DNA of 15,981 nt, from positions 63,991-79,971 of the forward strand of contig BQKZ01001023.1 of assembly GCA_036244855.1 (NCBI GenBank), given 5' to 3'. Origin of the DNA: Temnopleurus reevesii (taxonomy: Eukaryota; Echinodermata; Echinoidea; Temnopleuroida; Temnopleuridae). Shown here piece by piece: positions 1-13,100 of the stretch; the first letter of the stretch is position 1, and every line of letters starts with the position of its first letter. Both the position numbers and the translations under genes were made by a program. The notes under the pieces were generated by a model, which was not told where the DNA came from, did no database searches, and worked only from the letters and a program-made list of their open reading frames with translations.

Positions 1-981
1 CAACTTCCTTGTTTCAATTCTATGGATTTTACCCAACTCTCTATATCAAATATTTTCAGATTTATTTAGTAAATTGATTGATTGTATTAAAATAATATAG
101 AATCATCACTTGAGTTAAGATAAACATATTTCCTTTTCATAATGAAACTAGGTCATTAGCATTTAATGAATAAATAGATTTTGTGAGTGGTGTAGGCTTT
201 TTCCCGAGACCTCTTGTTTCCTAAGATAATGTACAATGGGTTAGGGATAGGGAATTCAGTATGAACGGGGCAATAACTATTATTTTTTTGTCCTAATTTT
301 TTTTTTTCAATCTGATTGTATCAGACTTTCACACATGTTGAAACCCCTATCCTAAAGTAGGTTCCTATATTATTCTGTAGGTATCTTGGTTTGTCCCTAA
401 TCAGCTCAGTATCCCTTTCTACATGATTTTACAGCAGTGTATTTAAAAGGAGAGTCTATCCCAAAATAACATTTCTTCAACAGGAGTAGAAAATCAGATG
501 AACTGAACAAGAAAAGTTTGAGAACAAGAAGACAACTAAACTAAAGAACGTTATGAAAGTTTATATATTTAGACGAATTGGCAACTGTTAAAGTCATAGG
601 TCCACAATTGATCATTTATAACATTCATATCAATGTCATAAAATGTTACTCATTTCCCCAGAAATATGATTTCCTAAAAAAAACTTTGAATTTTGCATCA
701 TAAATACAAACAATATTATGGTTAGTTGTGCACCCATGATGTCATATCTCTGAAAATATCCGCTGATTTACTCATTTTTTCTAATATTTAAAAGTTCATA
801 AAATTTGTATTACTTGTCCAATGTTCGTCAAACTTTTTTTTGTTCTGCTCATCAATTTTTTCTGCTCCTGATAAAAAAATATTTTATTTTGAGTAGACTC
901 TTTTAATATAAAAATGGGAGCAGACTCTCCGTAAATAAGTTTTCCTATATCAAATCCCATTGTGCGAGTGATCAAGCTTAC
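1..981. other. Intron after exon 13, no recognisable feature
   Basis: AT-rich (long T and A runs at 282-306 and near 830-890). I found no phase-compatible exon, RNA gene or structured repeat on either strand. Confidence 0.5.
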
Positions 982-1135
982 CATTTGGACACGGATCTAG
1001 AATGCATTTCTTCATGATCGGAGGTTGACCGAAGACCGCAGTACAGATTGCACTGTCCATTCTCACCCTCGTACCGGCCGTTACACAGCGGATCTTACGC
1101 TTCTGGATAGCATTCACTCCACATGAAGATGAGCA
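982..1135 (-). CDS. ADAMTSL1/3: Exon 13: TSP1 repeat 9
   Basis: 154 nt, phase 0 in, phase 1 out, the same length and phases as exon 8. Acceptor CTGCAG|TGC, donor AATG|GTAAGCTT. CSSSCGVNAIQKRKIRC, with six cysteines ending KCILDPC-PN. CSSSCG is an O-fucose motif. The phase-1 end shows that the protein continues on an exon left of the window; no stop codon is reached. Confidence 0.92.
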
Positions 1136-4100
1136 CTGCAGAAAGTAAAATAAAATAATCTTATGGCATGAGAATAATGACACAGCAATGGGAGTTGACT
1201 TGTGTCTTACTGCATGTTACAATTCCATTATAATCTAGGCTACTAAACATAAAAAAATCATAAATTATTGCAAGCATTGCCAATCATTCTAGAATGAATT
1301 ATTGCAAGATATTTTTTATATAAATCCAGTGCTTACTTCCCAAGTGAATATCTAAACGTATGCTTGTAGTTAATATAATGGTTTGTTTTACAACAATTTG
1401 GTTCAGGTGTTTGGTCGTTTACATTTTTATTTCTGTCCTCATACAAATTGATAAGTGGTAAATATTTCTGTATTGTGTGCATGGATTATTCTGAAACAAT
1501 CTTTACCCCTCTTTAAAGTCAGTCCATCATGATCGACATGACTTCCAGTTGCGAGCGCGCACGAACGGCGTGTTGCGTATTGGCAACAACGATATGAAAA
1601 TTTCCTTGCTTACGCACCTTGCCAAGCTCAGAAACTCGGAACACTTCGTACGATTTTCGATCCTTGTTGTAGTTTCGTGTAACTTTGATTCCTCCCCTCT
1701 TTGGCTTCGATTTTTTCTAAAAACGTGCGGAACGCATACGTTTGCGACTGCCGAGCTGTGAGCTAGCGAAATAAAGCTTGCTCATTCGCTATTCCAGGTA
1801 AAAAGATTATGTGATTTTCTGTTCGGCAATCTTCGCAATCAAAATGGCTGCGGACAGTTTGGCTCGCAACCGGAAGTCATGTTGATCATGACGGACTGAC
1901 TTTAAAGCCCAATACCTTTTTATCTACAATGTTCCATAGTGATGACTACAAGAATTTTATACTTGGATCCTACTCCTGACACCAAGTTAGTGTTCCACTT
2001 TTTAGCTACTCGCCACTTGGGTATACATTCAATATTGATATACATTCTCTCTGAAAAAGGTTTAACTACCAGTGAACACAAACACTACACCCCTGGTTTA
2101 TACTTACACCACTCCATCTCGTGACAAGCCCCTTGGGTCTACATTCATCATCTCTGGGACAGGTTTAGCTTCCAGTGAACACAAACACTACATCCTTGGT
2201 TTATACTTACACCACTCCATCTCATGAAACACTACATCCTTGGTTTATACTTACACCACTCCATCCCATGAAACACTACACCCTTGGTTTATACTCACAC
2301 CACTCCATCCCATGAAACACTACACCCTTGGTTTATACTTACAACACTCCATCTCGTGACAAGCCACTTGGGTCTGCATTCATCATTTGTGCAGAGTCTC
2401 TCTGGGACAGGTTTAGCTTCCAGTGAACACAAACACTACACCCTTGGTTTATACTTACACCATTCCATCCCATGAAACACTCCATCCCATGAAACACTAC
2501 ACCCTTGGTTTATACTTACACCACTCCATCTCGTGACAAGCCACTTGGGTCTGCATTCATCATTTGTACAGAGTCTCTCTGGGACAGGTTTAGCTTCCAG
2601 TGAACACATTTCATCGGCTAGAAGGTGAAGAGATGAGCTGAGACACACAACACCTCTTGTCTGTAAAGATCGCCTTACGCCAACACATTCCCCGGTGCAC
2701 TATATAAATAATAATAGACGGAAACAATATATTTTAATATTTTCTGAACAGAAAGATTATTCCCGGTCACTGGTCATCTAAGAAAGTTAGATGTTAAACT
2801 TGCACAAACAAAATAATAAAAAAAAAAATTAAGGAAATGTGCGGGGAAACTGCACAAGTGCTCCTCTCTGCCAATTTCCCCAAAAGATTTTTGCAAAACG
2901 ATATGTTTATCCATTTTTAAATAAACATATTACCAGTTTGTAAATGTTGGGAAGAAAATTTGATAATCGATTATTAGTCGAATTTCAGTCATTAAAAGAT
3001 TTTGATTGAAATGAAGCAAGAAATGCTTGCTAACCTGAGACCATTGATCTGCAACCCAATGGTTTGAGCAAGGATGTGGATTACATTCTTTACGACTGAT
3101 GGGCTCTTCTAGTCCGGAGCTTTTACATATCCCAGCATCCCTTGGTTTAGATCGCCCAATCACATTGTTCCTGAGACAGCGAACCTCCCTCGTCTGCCAG
3201 CCACCATCACATGTAGCTGAGCACTCACTCCATGCAGCCATATGCCATCTGTTATGATGATAATAATAGATGCAATATATATAGTGCATGTATCCACTCT
3301 GCTGTGTGCTCAAGGCACTTTGTATTATTATTACCCTGGCTTTAGCCTTGAGTATGTACACCAGCATTCTTGGCATTTCAAGGAATATTCCTGCCAGGTG
3401 TCCATTTATATCAATTGGTTTGAAAGCAACACAATGTGGATGAATTTCTCGCTCAACGAAATTAACGCCATGGGTGAGATTCGAACCTCCAACCCTCTGA
3501 TTGAAAGATAAAGGTCAAAACGACTACACCTTAATGTTGGACGTTCACATTAATCTATCTTTGAGATGTATTAGAAATATTATTTAATGAATTCTCAGAC
3601 CCAATATGTTGTCATAGAATTTGCTTTTTTAGGTTGTTGATGAGGGGCATTCAATTCGCAATCATTTTCAACCCCAAATCTGCAGCATAATTGTGTCTAA
3701 TTATATTTCCGTTTTTTTAGTTCCAAGTATCTATTTATCAACAAAATGTCATTGCCTTAACTGATGGTGAAATGTCCAATTTGCCAATGCTTTTAACAAT
3801 ATCATATGACCAATTCTGGAGTATCACAGTGATCACAGTAGACTTATATGGAGTATGTAAGATAAAGGAGCAATGATTTCAAAACATTTTGAAATTTTCT
3901 GAGAAATAACCGATATATCTTACCTTACACTAATGGTAGAATTGGAAGAGGGTTGATCAGAGGATTTCTCATCAACTAAAATAAAAAAAGAAAAGATGAA
4001 ATAGTAAAATATTGGCAATTTCAAAAGGAAAATACCAAAACCATGTTTTATAAAGCTGATTGTACAGCCTGCAACTCTAGAAAGAGCTGGTGATCCTTTC

Positions 4101-7100
4101 TTTCCCTCTATGATAACACTGTCTCTGTGGAGGCACCTGAGAAGGGGACACCACGTAAAAAGACACAGTCTTGTACACAGTCACACTAGTACAAACAACT
4201 TCATGACACTGGTCCCTGATTTTATTCAAACTGTCTAGATCATGAAATATTGCGTGTGCACCCCTTTGTGGGCCGTTGGCGACACCACGTAAAAAGACAC
4301 AGTCTTGTACACAGTCACACTAGTACAAACAACTTCATGAAACTGGTCCCTGATTTTATTCAAACTGTCTAGATCATGAAATATTGCGTGTGCACCCCTT
4401 TGTGGGCCGTTGGCGACAATATTGAATAAATTATATCTATCATTGTCTAGATCATCTCTCTAAAACTGGCTTTTCATTGAAAATATTCTCTAAACTCTCT
4501 GAAAATGAGGCAACTGTAATATTTTTCAAAAACATGTTGGATTCAGATATCATTATTATTACCAGTCCACAAACCCTAGATTCTTTTCAGTTTTTTTGTA
4601 ACTATGCTAGTCGCTAAAATAATTCAAAGAAGTTGCATTGGATATTTAATTTATATCCTACTACGCTGTATGACTGACAAACATTTTAGAATTAGTCCAA
4701 TTAGTAGTCAACTAGAAATTAGAATAAAGATGATTCATTCATTTTAGTGGGCATCTTTCAAGCGCAAAGAGATGGTAAATGATACGAATGATGTATTGAT
4801 GACAACATTCATGGTATAAGTGCACTATACAATGAATTTCGTCATCAATTTGTCAATTATAGCAATTTTTCTTTGTGGATGTTTTGTTTTGAGTTAATAT
4901 TATTGCTGGTCACATGATACTCTTCAAACCAATTAAAAAACAGAAATTAAATTAATGTAGGTAGGCTATAATGACTGATATACTCACATCCAGATGTGAC
5001 ATGAAGCGTTATAGTCTTGCGTTGATCTCCCGCTATACAAGCATACACACCAGAATCTCTTTCCTCAACATGTTTAATCCTGAGCACCCCACCCTGAACC
5101 ACCTTCAGTCTGGGATCTGAGTCTCCTATTGGGCTTACACCTCGCTCCCATTGGATCTGGACAGAGAAATAGATTGATAGATAAATAGATTCTGTAAAAG
5201 CCAATAGATTAGTGTACATAAAATGTAGCAAATTCACTGAATTTCAGTCCTATTTACATATCTAATGGCTGGTTTTCATTTTCACGTTCTGAAAGATAAT
5301 AATTGTACACAATTCTATGGCCATTATCAAAATTATCAAATTTCATGGTCACAAAATGAGCCCAAATAAACCCCCAGCAAAATTCCAGCTTTTACAGTAG
5401 ATAGATTGATAGATAGATTAGTGACACTTCAGTGACAATTGAGTGCTGAACTACTAATCACAACAAATACCTCAAAGCAACATGCACTCATTCAGTAACT
5501 TCTTTCTCTTTCTTTCTCTCTTAATGTCTCCTCTCGGTCTCTCTCTCTCCCTCTTTCTCCCTCTCTCTCTCGCTCGTTCCTACCCCTCTCTGTCTATGCC
5601 CCCTCTTTTTCTCTCTCTTTTCTGTCTTTCTCCCTCCCTCTTTTGCTCTCTCCCTCTCTCTTTCACACTCGTCTCTTTGTCCCTCTCCCTCTCTCTTAAT
5701 TCTCTTCCTTCTTCCATCATCCTCTCTCTCTCTCCCCTATTTGCCTTCACCAACCATTTTCCCCATTTACCCATCCCGTCCTCTCCTCTCTCCTCCCTCC
5801 CCCTCCCTACATCTCTCATTGTCATTTACCCTTCTCACTTTATATATCTATATTTCTTTGTTTCCCCTCAAAGCCTAAATATACTATTTACCTGGTTCTT
5901 CTTGAAGTTGACGACAGGACATTTGATGGTGACGGTGGTTGATTCATAGACATGAGCCTCCTGACCTATCACCAGTCTTACTTTGCTCATCAATCCTGAT
6001 TGGTGGAAGGTGCTGTGATTCGAAAAGATCTCTATGTCTGGAAGATTATCAAAAAAAATACAGAAAACACATATAAAGCATATCATTCGCAATTAGAAAG
6101 AGATACATTGCAATATTCACAGTTGATCCACAGATTCATGTACAAAATAATACTTAATAATAAAATAATGTGAATTTATAAAGCGCCTTTTCGTTCGATT
6201 CAAAGCGCATTTTAGAGAAGATAAGTGCAGAACAAGGTTTTTGTGTAAATTCAGCTGGTTGTTCTTGTGTGCACATGCACTTGCCTCCATACTCCATACA
6301 AGTTGGCTTAGATTTCGGTGACACTCTTTCAATATTCTACATTTCACAAAATCAAAAACTTCTTAACATCATTGAATGTTTAGAGGAATTGGCTGAATAT
6401 ATATATTACCCACTGACAAATTATTTTGGGATCCTTAGTTACTCGTTAGATTGAGCAAAGATTAATGAAATGTCAGAAACATGAAAATTCAATTATTACA
6501 CTATACACCAACATTTTCGCGTACAGATATTTTCGCATTTTGGGGACAGTTTCACAATTTAGCGTGTTCTAATTTTCGTGTTTCTGACAGTGTTTTTATG
6601 CACATAAATGTGGATCATACAGAGTGGAAATTTTTGCAAGGTTACTTGCAGAAATAAAACCACAGTAAAAATTTCAGCTTATAAAGTATTACATTGCTTC
6701 ATCAAAGAGAAAGATCCATAAAAATAATATCCAATTACCATCTGAATTCTTACCATTACACTTTGGTAGTTCACAAGTGACATGATCAGCTGGTCTGGTT
6801 GCTGAGATGCAGTGTGCCTGATCGATGTATACCTGTGTTCCATTGGCTAGTACTCTACCACAAAGTACTGAGCGTAGCTGGATGCCTACCCCACAAGTGG
6901 CAGAGCACTGTATAGAAAAAAATATATCATTCATAAATCAATCTCTTAAAACATAAAAGGAAAGACGAGCAGAAAAGGAAAAGAAATTAATCAATAAAGA
7001 TAAAATGGGAAAGAGATGTAGAGAAGTAGAAAACAAGTTGATCTGGGGTCTTAAATCAATGTACCATTTCATGTAAATATGAAGAAAACACATCAGTCAT

Positions 7101-10100
7101 TTCAATGATATGGGTTCATATCTATTGCTGGTTCCAAATTAATGTTGAAGAAACACACCAGTCATTTCAATGATATAGGTTCATATCTATTGCTGGTTCC
7201 AAACTAATGTTGAAGAAACACACCAGTCATTTCAATGATATGGGTTCATATCTATTGCTGGTTCCAAACTAATTTTGAAGAAACACACCAGTTATTTCAA
7301 TAATATGGGTTCATATCTATTGCTGATTCCAAATTAATGTTGAAGAAACACACCAGTCGATCATGGGTTCATCTCTGTTGCTGGTTCCAAACTAATATTG
7401 AAGAAACACACCAGTTATTTCAATGATATGGGTTCATATCCCATTGCTGCCACCATACCAATATCAAAGAAACAAACCTTTCATTTAAATATGGTTCATA
7501 CTCCAAAAGCAAAGATGTCATCAAAACTTTCAAATCTATTTCCAGAAGGTAATATTTGTTCTTTCGTTTAACAAGTTTCTATCTTGACCAATATCAAAGA
7601 AACATTTCTGCATTATGCAAAAGGAATCTAAGAAGCTCTACCCATGCCTGAACGAGGAACCTTCGAGTTCCAGAATGCCTAATATCACTTTTTTCTCATA
7701 TAGGAGCTGGCTATCTTAACTCATGGAAAATCATCAATAGTTTTGTACTTTGTGATTTATTTTCATTTATTTACCCACCTATCCCTGTCAATCCATCCAT
7801 CCATTTATTCATTTATTAAATCAAAAAGTTCTATCATTGAAGGCTGCAAAGGGTCCTGATTGTAGACAGAGCACACAAACCATGCAAACATGTACTCCCA
7901 GCATCATAGTAAGTGGAACTTCATAGAAAATTTATAAATGAGTCAAGAATACGACTTGCAATAATTAATCTACATTAATGAACATATACCACTGAAAGTA
8001 CTTGCAATATCCATTCAACAGTACAGTATATATCTTATAACATGCCTGAGTATCTGCATTGATACTGCATGTGATCAACATGTCTGAAATGATCTGGTTT
8101 GCATTGATACAAAATGGTGATATCATGACATAGCTGAGTATATGGATTTAAATAGCATCTGGTGTATATCAGAGCTTGTTTTACCGTGACCAAGGAGAAA
8201 GGAGTTTCCGAAAATTCAAGAAAAAATTGAATTATTGTATTAAATTATTAAATTGGCTAAAATTAATGCACAACATCGTTCTTTTGATTTATATGCATCT
8301 GATCAACAGATATAGATCAGATTTGCAGTAAAATGGTGATGAACATTACTATTCATACCGTTTAATTGATGCATCTCCGTACTCCACCATTTCTTTATTT
8401 GTTACTTTTATCCTTATTTAACTATTCCTTATTCTTCATAACGAATATCAACATTTTCTTTAGTGTAACCTTAAACCGGGGGTGTGTGTATCACAAGCCT
8501 TGCTTTTTCCAGCACATCCCTCCATTTCATAATCATAATCGCTTTGTCGTTTAATTCAACCCTTTATTTGTAAACAATTATCCTGTAAATATCTGTATGT
8601 GATTTTCCTTTGTAATTTTGTTTCAATTTATGTCTGCTCGATACTGTTCACATTTATTTTTTTGTAACATTGTATGTTTTTGAAATGGAAAATAAATAAA
8701 TAAATCAAATCAAATTAAATCAAACATGCCTGAGAAAGAGTTTGTGAATTGGACAGTGTATCTTGTTACATCTGGATCAACATTACATTTGGTCAATAAA
8801 AGTAACTCTGATTTGTATTAATCTAAAATGGTGAAATACATACCACTGATAGTGCTTGTGTAGTCCACTGAACAGGGCAGTCTATCTCATTACATGACTG
8901 AACCTCGGGAGGTGGTGGAATAGGACAGAGTTCTGGATCTATCTCCATCTCTTCACCCGTCGGTGACATCTGATGACAGGTTAACGCAACAGACTCAAAC
9001 CCTCTTCCACAAGACTGAGAACACTGTAATAAATAATGTGAACAAAAAGATCGGCAAAGGGAATGTTATCTAATGGCAGGCGAATAGAAGAGTTGGAATC
9101 AAAATAGCTTCCTCAACAAATGTGGTGAACAACAGGGAAAAAAGAAAACAATGAGGAGAAAGAGAAGAAAAGAATGAGAAGAAGAATAACAAGAGAAAAA
9201 ATGAGAAGACAGCAGAAACACTCAAAGCCTCTACCACAGGGTCTGAGAACCATGTGTGATAGGAGATGGGGAAAAGAGAAATGTCAGCTGATGACAGCCT
9301 TATGTAGCAGACTAAAAACCTCTCATAGTAAGCCTCATAACATTTTAATGAAATGAAGTAAAATATTCAGAAAAATCAAGGATGGTCAACAAACCCCACA
9401 ATTAATATGATATGCTGCTGAGAGAAATTACTGACTGGTGGAAGCAGCCATCCTTATAATTGTATTTTTGTTTTTCAGAGAGAAATATTCTTAAAGTTTC
9501 CATTCCTATATTCAAGATTTCAGTCACCTACCAAAAAAGGATTCGCGTCGTAACCTTAACCTTACAAATTCTGAAAAAACATTGAATGATTTATAAAAAT
9601 AAGTTCATTTTCAGCAAAAAACATAGAATATTTGTAGACGAATCAATGGAGTGGAATGACAAACAAAGCTCAAAGGGTAACATGAACATACGCAATGTAA
9701 AATTAAGGCAACTTTTTCATGTCTGACTGCCACATTTCTCAATTATTAATTCAGTTTATGAACTATATTTACCCATCCTCTTTTCTTAATTCCCTTTATG
9801 ATATCCATGTATATGCCCAAATAACAGCAAGGAATTAATTACCGGTGACGAAGATCTTGCAATCCAGTATGGTGGACATTGGTGGTTATCACATTCCTCA
9901 ACTGTATGAGGAACAGGCAGCGGGCAGCTAGTGATGTCCACTTCCACATCAGGCCCAGATGGGCTGGAACGTTGGCAGGATATGGTCCTGGTCTTATTGC
10001 CGGCACCGTAACCACAGGTTGCAGAGCACTGTGGAGAGAAAACATATGAATAGTTGTTAGTAGTATTTTGGGGCGAAGATTATATTGGAGAGGAAGTACA

Positions 10101-13100
10101 TTTGGGGAGGAATATATGAAACAGTGATAATGATGAGGATGATGAAAATATGATGATGATGATGATGATGATGGTGATGATGATGGTGATGATGATAGTG
10201 AGGCGACAAGGGGGATGGTGCTGAGGATGATGATGGTGGAAAAGGATGATGATGATGATTCTGATGATGATGATGATGGTGATGATGGTGATGATGATGA
10301 TGGTGGTGGTGATGATGANTGATGTGATGATGATGTTGGTGATTATCATAATGAGGTGAAAATGGGGATGGTGCTGAGGATGATGATGATGGAGGAGGGT
10401 GAAGATGATGGTGGAGGGTGAAGATGATGGTGGAGGTGGTGATGATGATGATGATGATGATGATGGCGGTGATGATGATGTTGGTGATCATGATGATGGT
10501 AGTGACTGAAATATGTAAATTGAAATAGTTTGGTGTCAGCAGTGGGATATGAATCCATATCATTGAAATGACTGTTGTGCTTTTCGAAATGGTGATATTC
10601 ATAAATGTGATGAATGATGATTATGTTGTTGTTGATGATGACTTTAATGATATTGGAGACTTCAATATTGGGATTTCAAATGAACATACTAATTGATCTT
10701 GTTGGTACAGTGTCAGGAGTGGGATTTGGCATGTTGTTGGACTGATCAATTTATCTTTTATCATAGGATAATGAAAGACTAACAGACAGCCTGGACCAAC
10801 ATTTTTTGGCAAGTGTGACAAGAACACTTCTCACATCTGGGCAATCAAGCTGAGCATACCACTTCAATCAGGAAAGACATTAAGTCCACGTCTACTGCAT
10901 CAATTGTCTTTGGGGATATATCTATGGCATTTGTAAACTAGCCAACAAGATAATAACTTCAACAAGTAACAGACAATCCCTCTTACCTCTGACCAATCGC
11001 CTAGCACCCATCGAGCAGGACACATAGCTTCACATGGTTGTGGTTCACTAGGTCTTGGTCCACTGCATAGATCCTCTGTGAGCATGTTGATAGATGCATC
11101 AGCACTCCTTGGTGCTCTCTGGATGCAGTACACATCAGATGGATACTGCNGATGATGATGATGATGATGGTGGTGGTGATTCTGATGATGATGAGAATAA
11201 GAAGGATGATAATAATGATAACGATAATGATGATGATGCTAATGATGATAATATTAAGAGGATAATGGCAATGAAAATAAGGAGATGATGGTGATGAAAA
11301 TAAAGTTGATAATATACATCTTCAATTCATATTATATTGGTGGCAGAAGTGGGATATGAACCCATTTCAGAAATGTCTGGTGTGTTTCTTCAATATTGGT
11401 ATGGTGGTAGCAGTGGGATATATGAACCACTGTCGTAGACTTAGTCGGTAAATATGTAATAACCTCAAATGTCTGGTGTCTTTCTTCAATTTTGGTGTGG
11501 TGGCAGCAGTAGGATATGGCTTTTGTTGCTGAACTAAATGATATGCTTCTTTATCATACAAAGGTGTTGGACTGACAGAATGCTAAAATCACAAATTGTT
11601 GGTAACTCTCAGAAAATGGCATATACTATATAAAATTGGGATTATTGCTTTAATTTGGAATGGATGAAGTCCTAAACTATATTGTATCTATTTTCTTCTA
11701 GTAGATATCAATAGTATAATTCAACTGTCAAAATGATAAAAAGGCCAATAAAAAAATTGCTTGGTTGCTCAAGAATGCCATTTTTGAAGAATTTCATTGA
11801 CCAAAATCTTCAGCCTGGAATCGCAAGGACTGTAGAAACCCCCTAAAATTAATAATAATAATGTCTTAGGGCCACAAAATGCTAAGAAACTACTTTAGGT
11901 GACTCTTTACTACCATACCCCATGAATGTCTTTTGATCTTTCTTTGTTAAGTGAATGAAAAGTTTTTCGAAAAAATTATAAAAGTTGAATAAAAATTCAC
12001 GAAGGGCTGGTCAGAGGAGGGCAACTAAATAACATCTTTTGAGCCTAACTTCAACAAGGAGCAGACAATCCCTCTCACCTCTGACCATTCTCCTAGCACC
12101 CATCGAGCAGGACACATGGCTTCACATGGTTGTGGTTCACTAGGTCTTGGTCCACTGCATAGATCCTCTGTGAGCATGTTGATAGATGCATCAGCACTCC
12201 TTGGTGCTCTCTGGATGCAGTACACATCAGATGGATACTGCAGACCTGGGCCACACGAGGAGGAGCAGTCTCCGTACAAGAACACCTTCCACCTGTAAGG
12301 AATTAAACAAGAGTGAATCATTGAGCATTTCACTGAAGTGATGGTTAGTGTACTATAGAACTCAAAGATGAAATATTTTATGCAGTACGAATATATGAGA
12401 CTTGGCCTACAGACTCAAGCACTGGTTTAGTGGTTCTGACTCTAGCCTCTTGGTGGTTCAAATTCCACCGATGGAGAAACTTCGTTCAGCAAGAAATTTA
12501 TTCACAATGTGCTACACTCAACCAAAGTGTTTAAATGGGTGCACGGTACAATACAAAGCTTGTCATTATCAATGTAGACTGACATTGTAAAAGCTTCCAA
12601 GGGAGCTAAAGGTAAGGCGCTATAAAAGCTGTTTTATCCTAGGCTATAGGAAATGATGTAAACTGTCATAAACAACCAGGAGTGTGCAAATGTTTACTAA
12701 TGACACATCATAATTTGACCTGTTATGACAAGAATAATTTTGCTAACATACAAAATAGCACAGTGCCAAGGTATATAATTTCTATAGGATTCTAAAATAC
12801 TTACTCTGGTGGACATGATCTTTCATTACAAGATCGTTGACTGGTAGGTAGCTTCTGGCTGTAGTCACAATGAGCATCACTCACAATCTCATCAGTGAAA
12901 GCATTGATACAACGCACAACAGACTCCTGTACACCTGTAATAATCATGGAAATAAAAACAAAATTAAAAATCACATTCATAATACTACTAATTAGCATAA
13001 CCAGCAAATATCTTTCATTCAATAATCATAAAGAAAATAACAAAAATAAATTGAACATTATATTGGGATTCTACCTAGCTTCAAACAGTTGTCTGAAATA

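Noticed and set aside
1549..1761. 70-residue plus-strand frame inside the inverted-repeat element
   Set aside because: No transposase motif, and too short; a chance frame in CpG-rich DNA.
2930..3376. A 148-residue minus-strand protein starting at 3376
   Set aside because: It is exon 12 read through its acceptor into the SINE and through its donor into the intron; phases demand splicing at 3248 and 3035.
4947..5237. A free-standing 96-residue Ig protein
   Set aside because: It is exon 10 with intron read-through at both ends; the first half of the Ig fold is on exon 9.
5482..5949. 155-residue Ser/Leu-rich plus-strand frame and its Arg/Glu-rich antisense partner
   Set aside because: Both are translations of a CT/GA tract, so low complexity explains the lack of stops.
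7065..7500. Regular ~65-bp repeats resembling a CRISPR array
   Set aside because: Whole units are repeated with no unique spacers, in an intron of an animal gene.
8054..8110. gcattgatacaa shared with exon 4 as a possible exon 4 relic
   Set aside because: Only about 12 bases match, with no extension; within chance for this composition.
9174..9356. 60-residue plus-strand basic frame with a weak internal repeat
   Set aside because: The internal repeat is explained by two antisense relics of exon 7, beside an A/G-rich run.
10057..10602. Long His-, Ile/Thr- and Ser-rich reading frames
   Set aside because: All frames through the GAT microsatellite are open; no splice fit and no domain.
10320..10980. 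Simple allelic copy of 11412-12072
   Set aside because: Beyond ~35 bp next to the exon 5 donor, the two introns do not align, so plain haplotype duplication does not account for it.
12423..12466. tRNA gene suggested by A and B boxes
   Set aside because: No full cloverleaf with paired acceptor stem; it continues into a SINE body. The same applies at 3476-3531.
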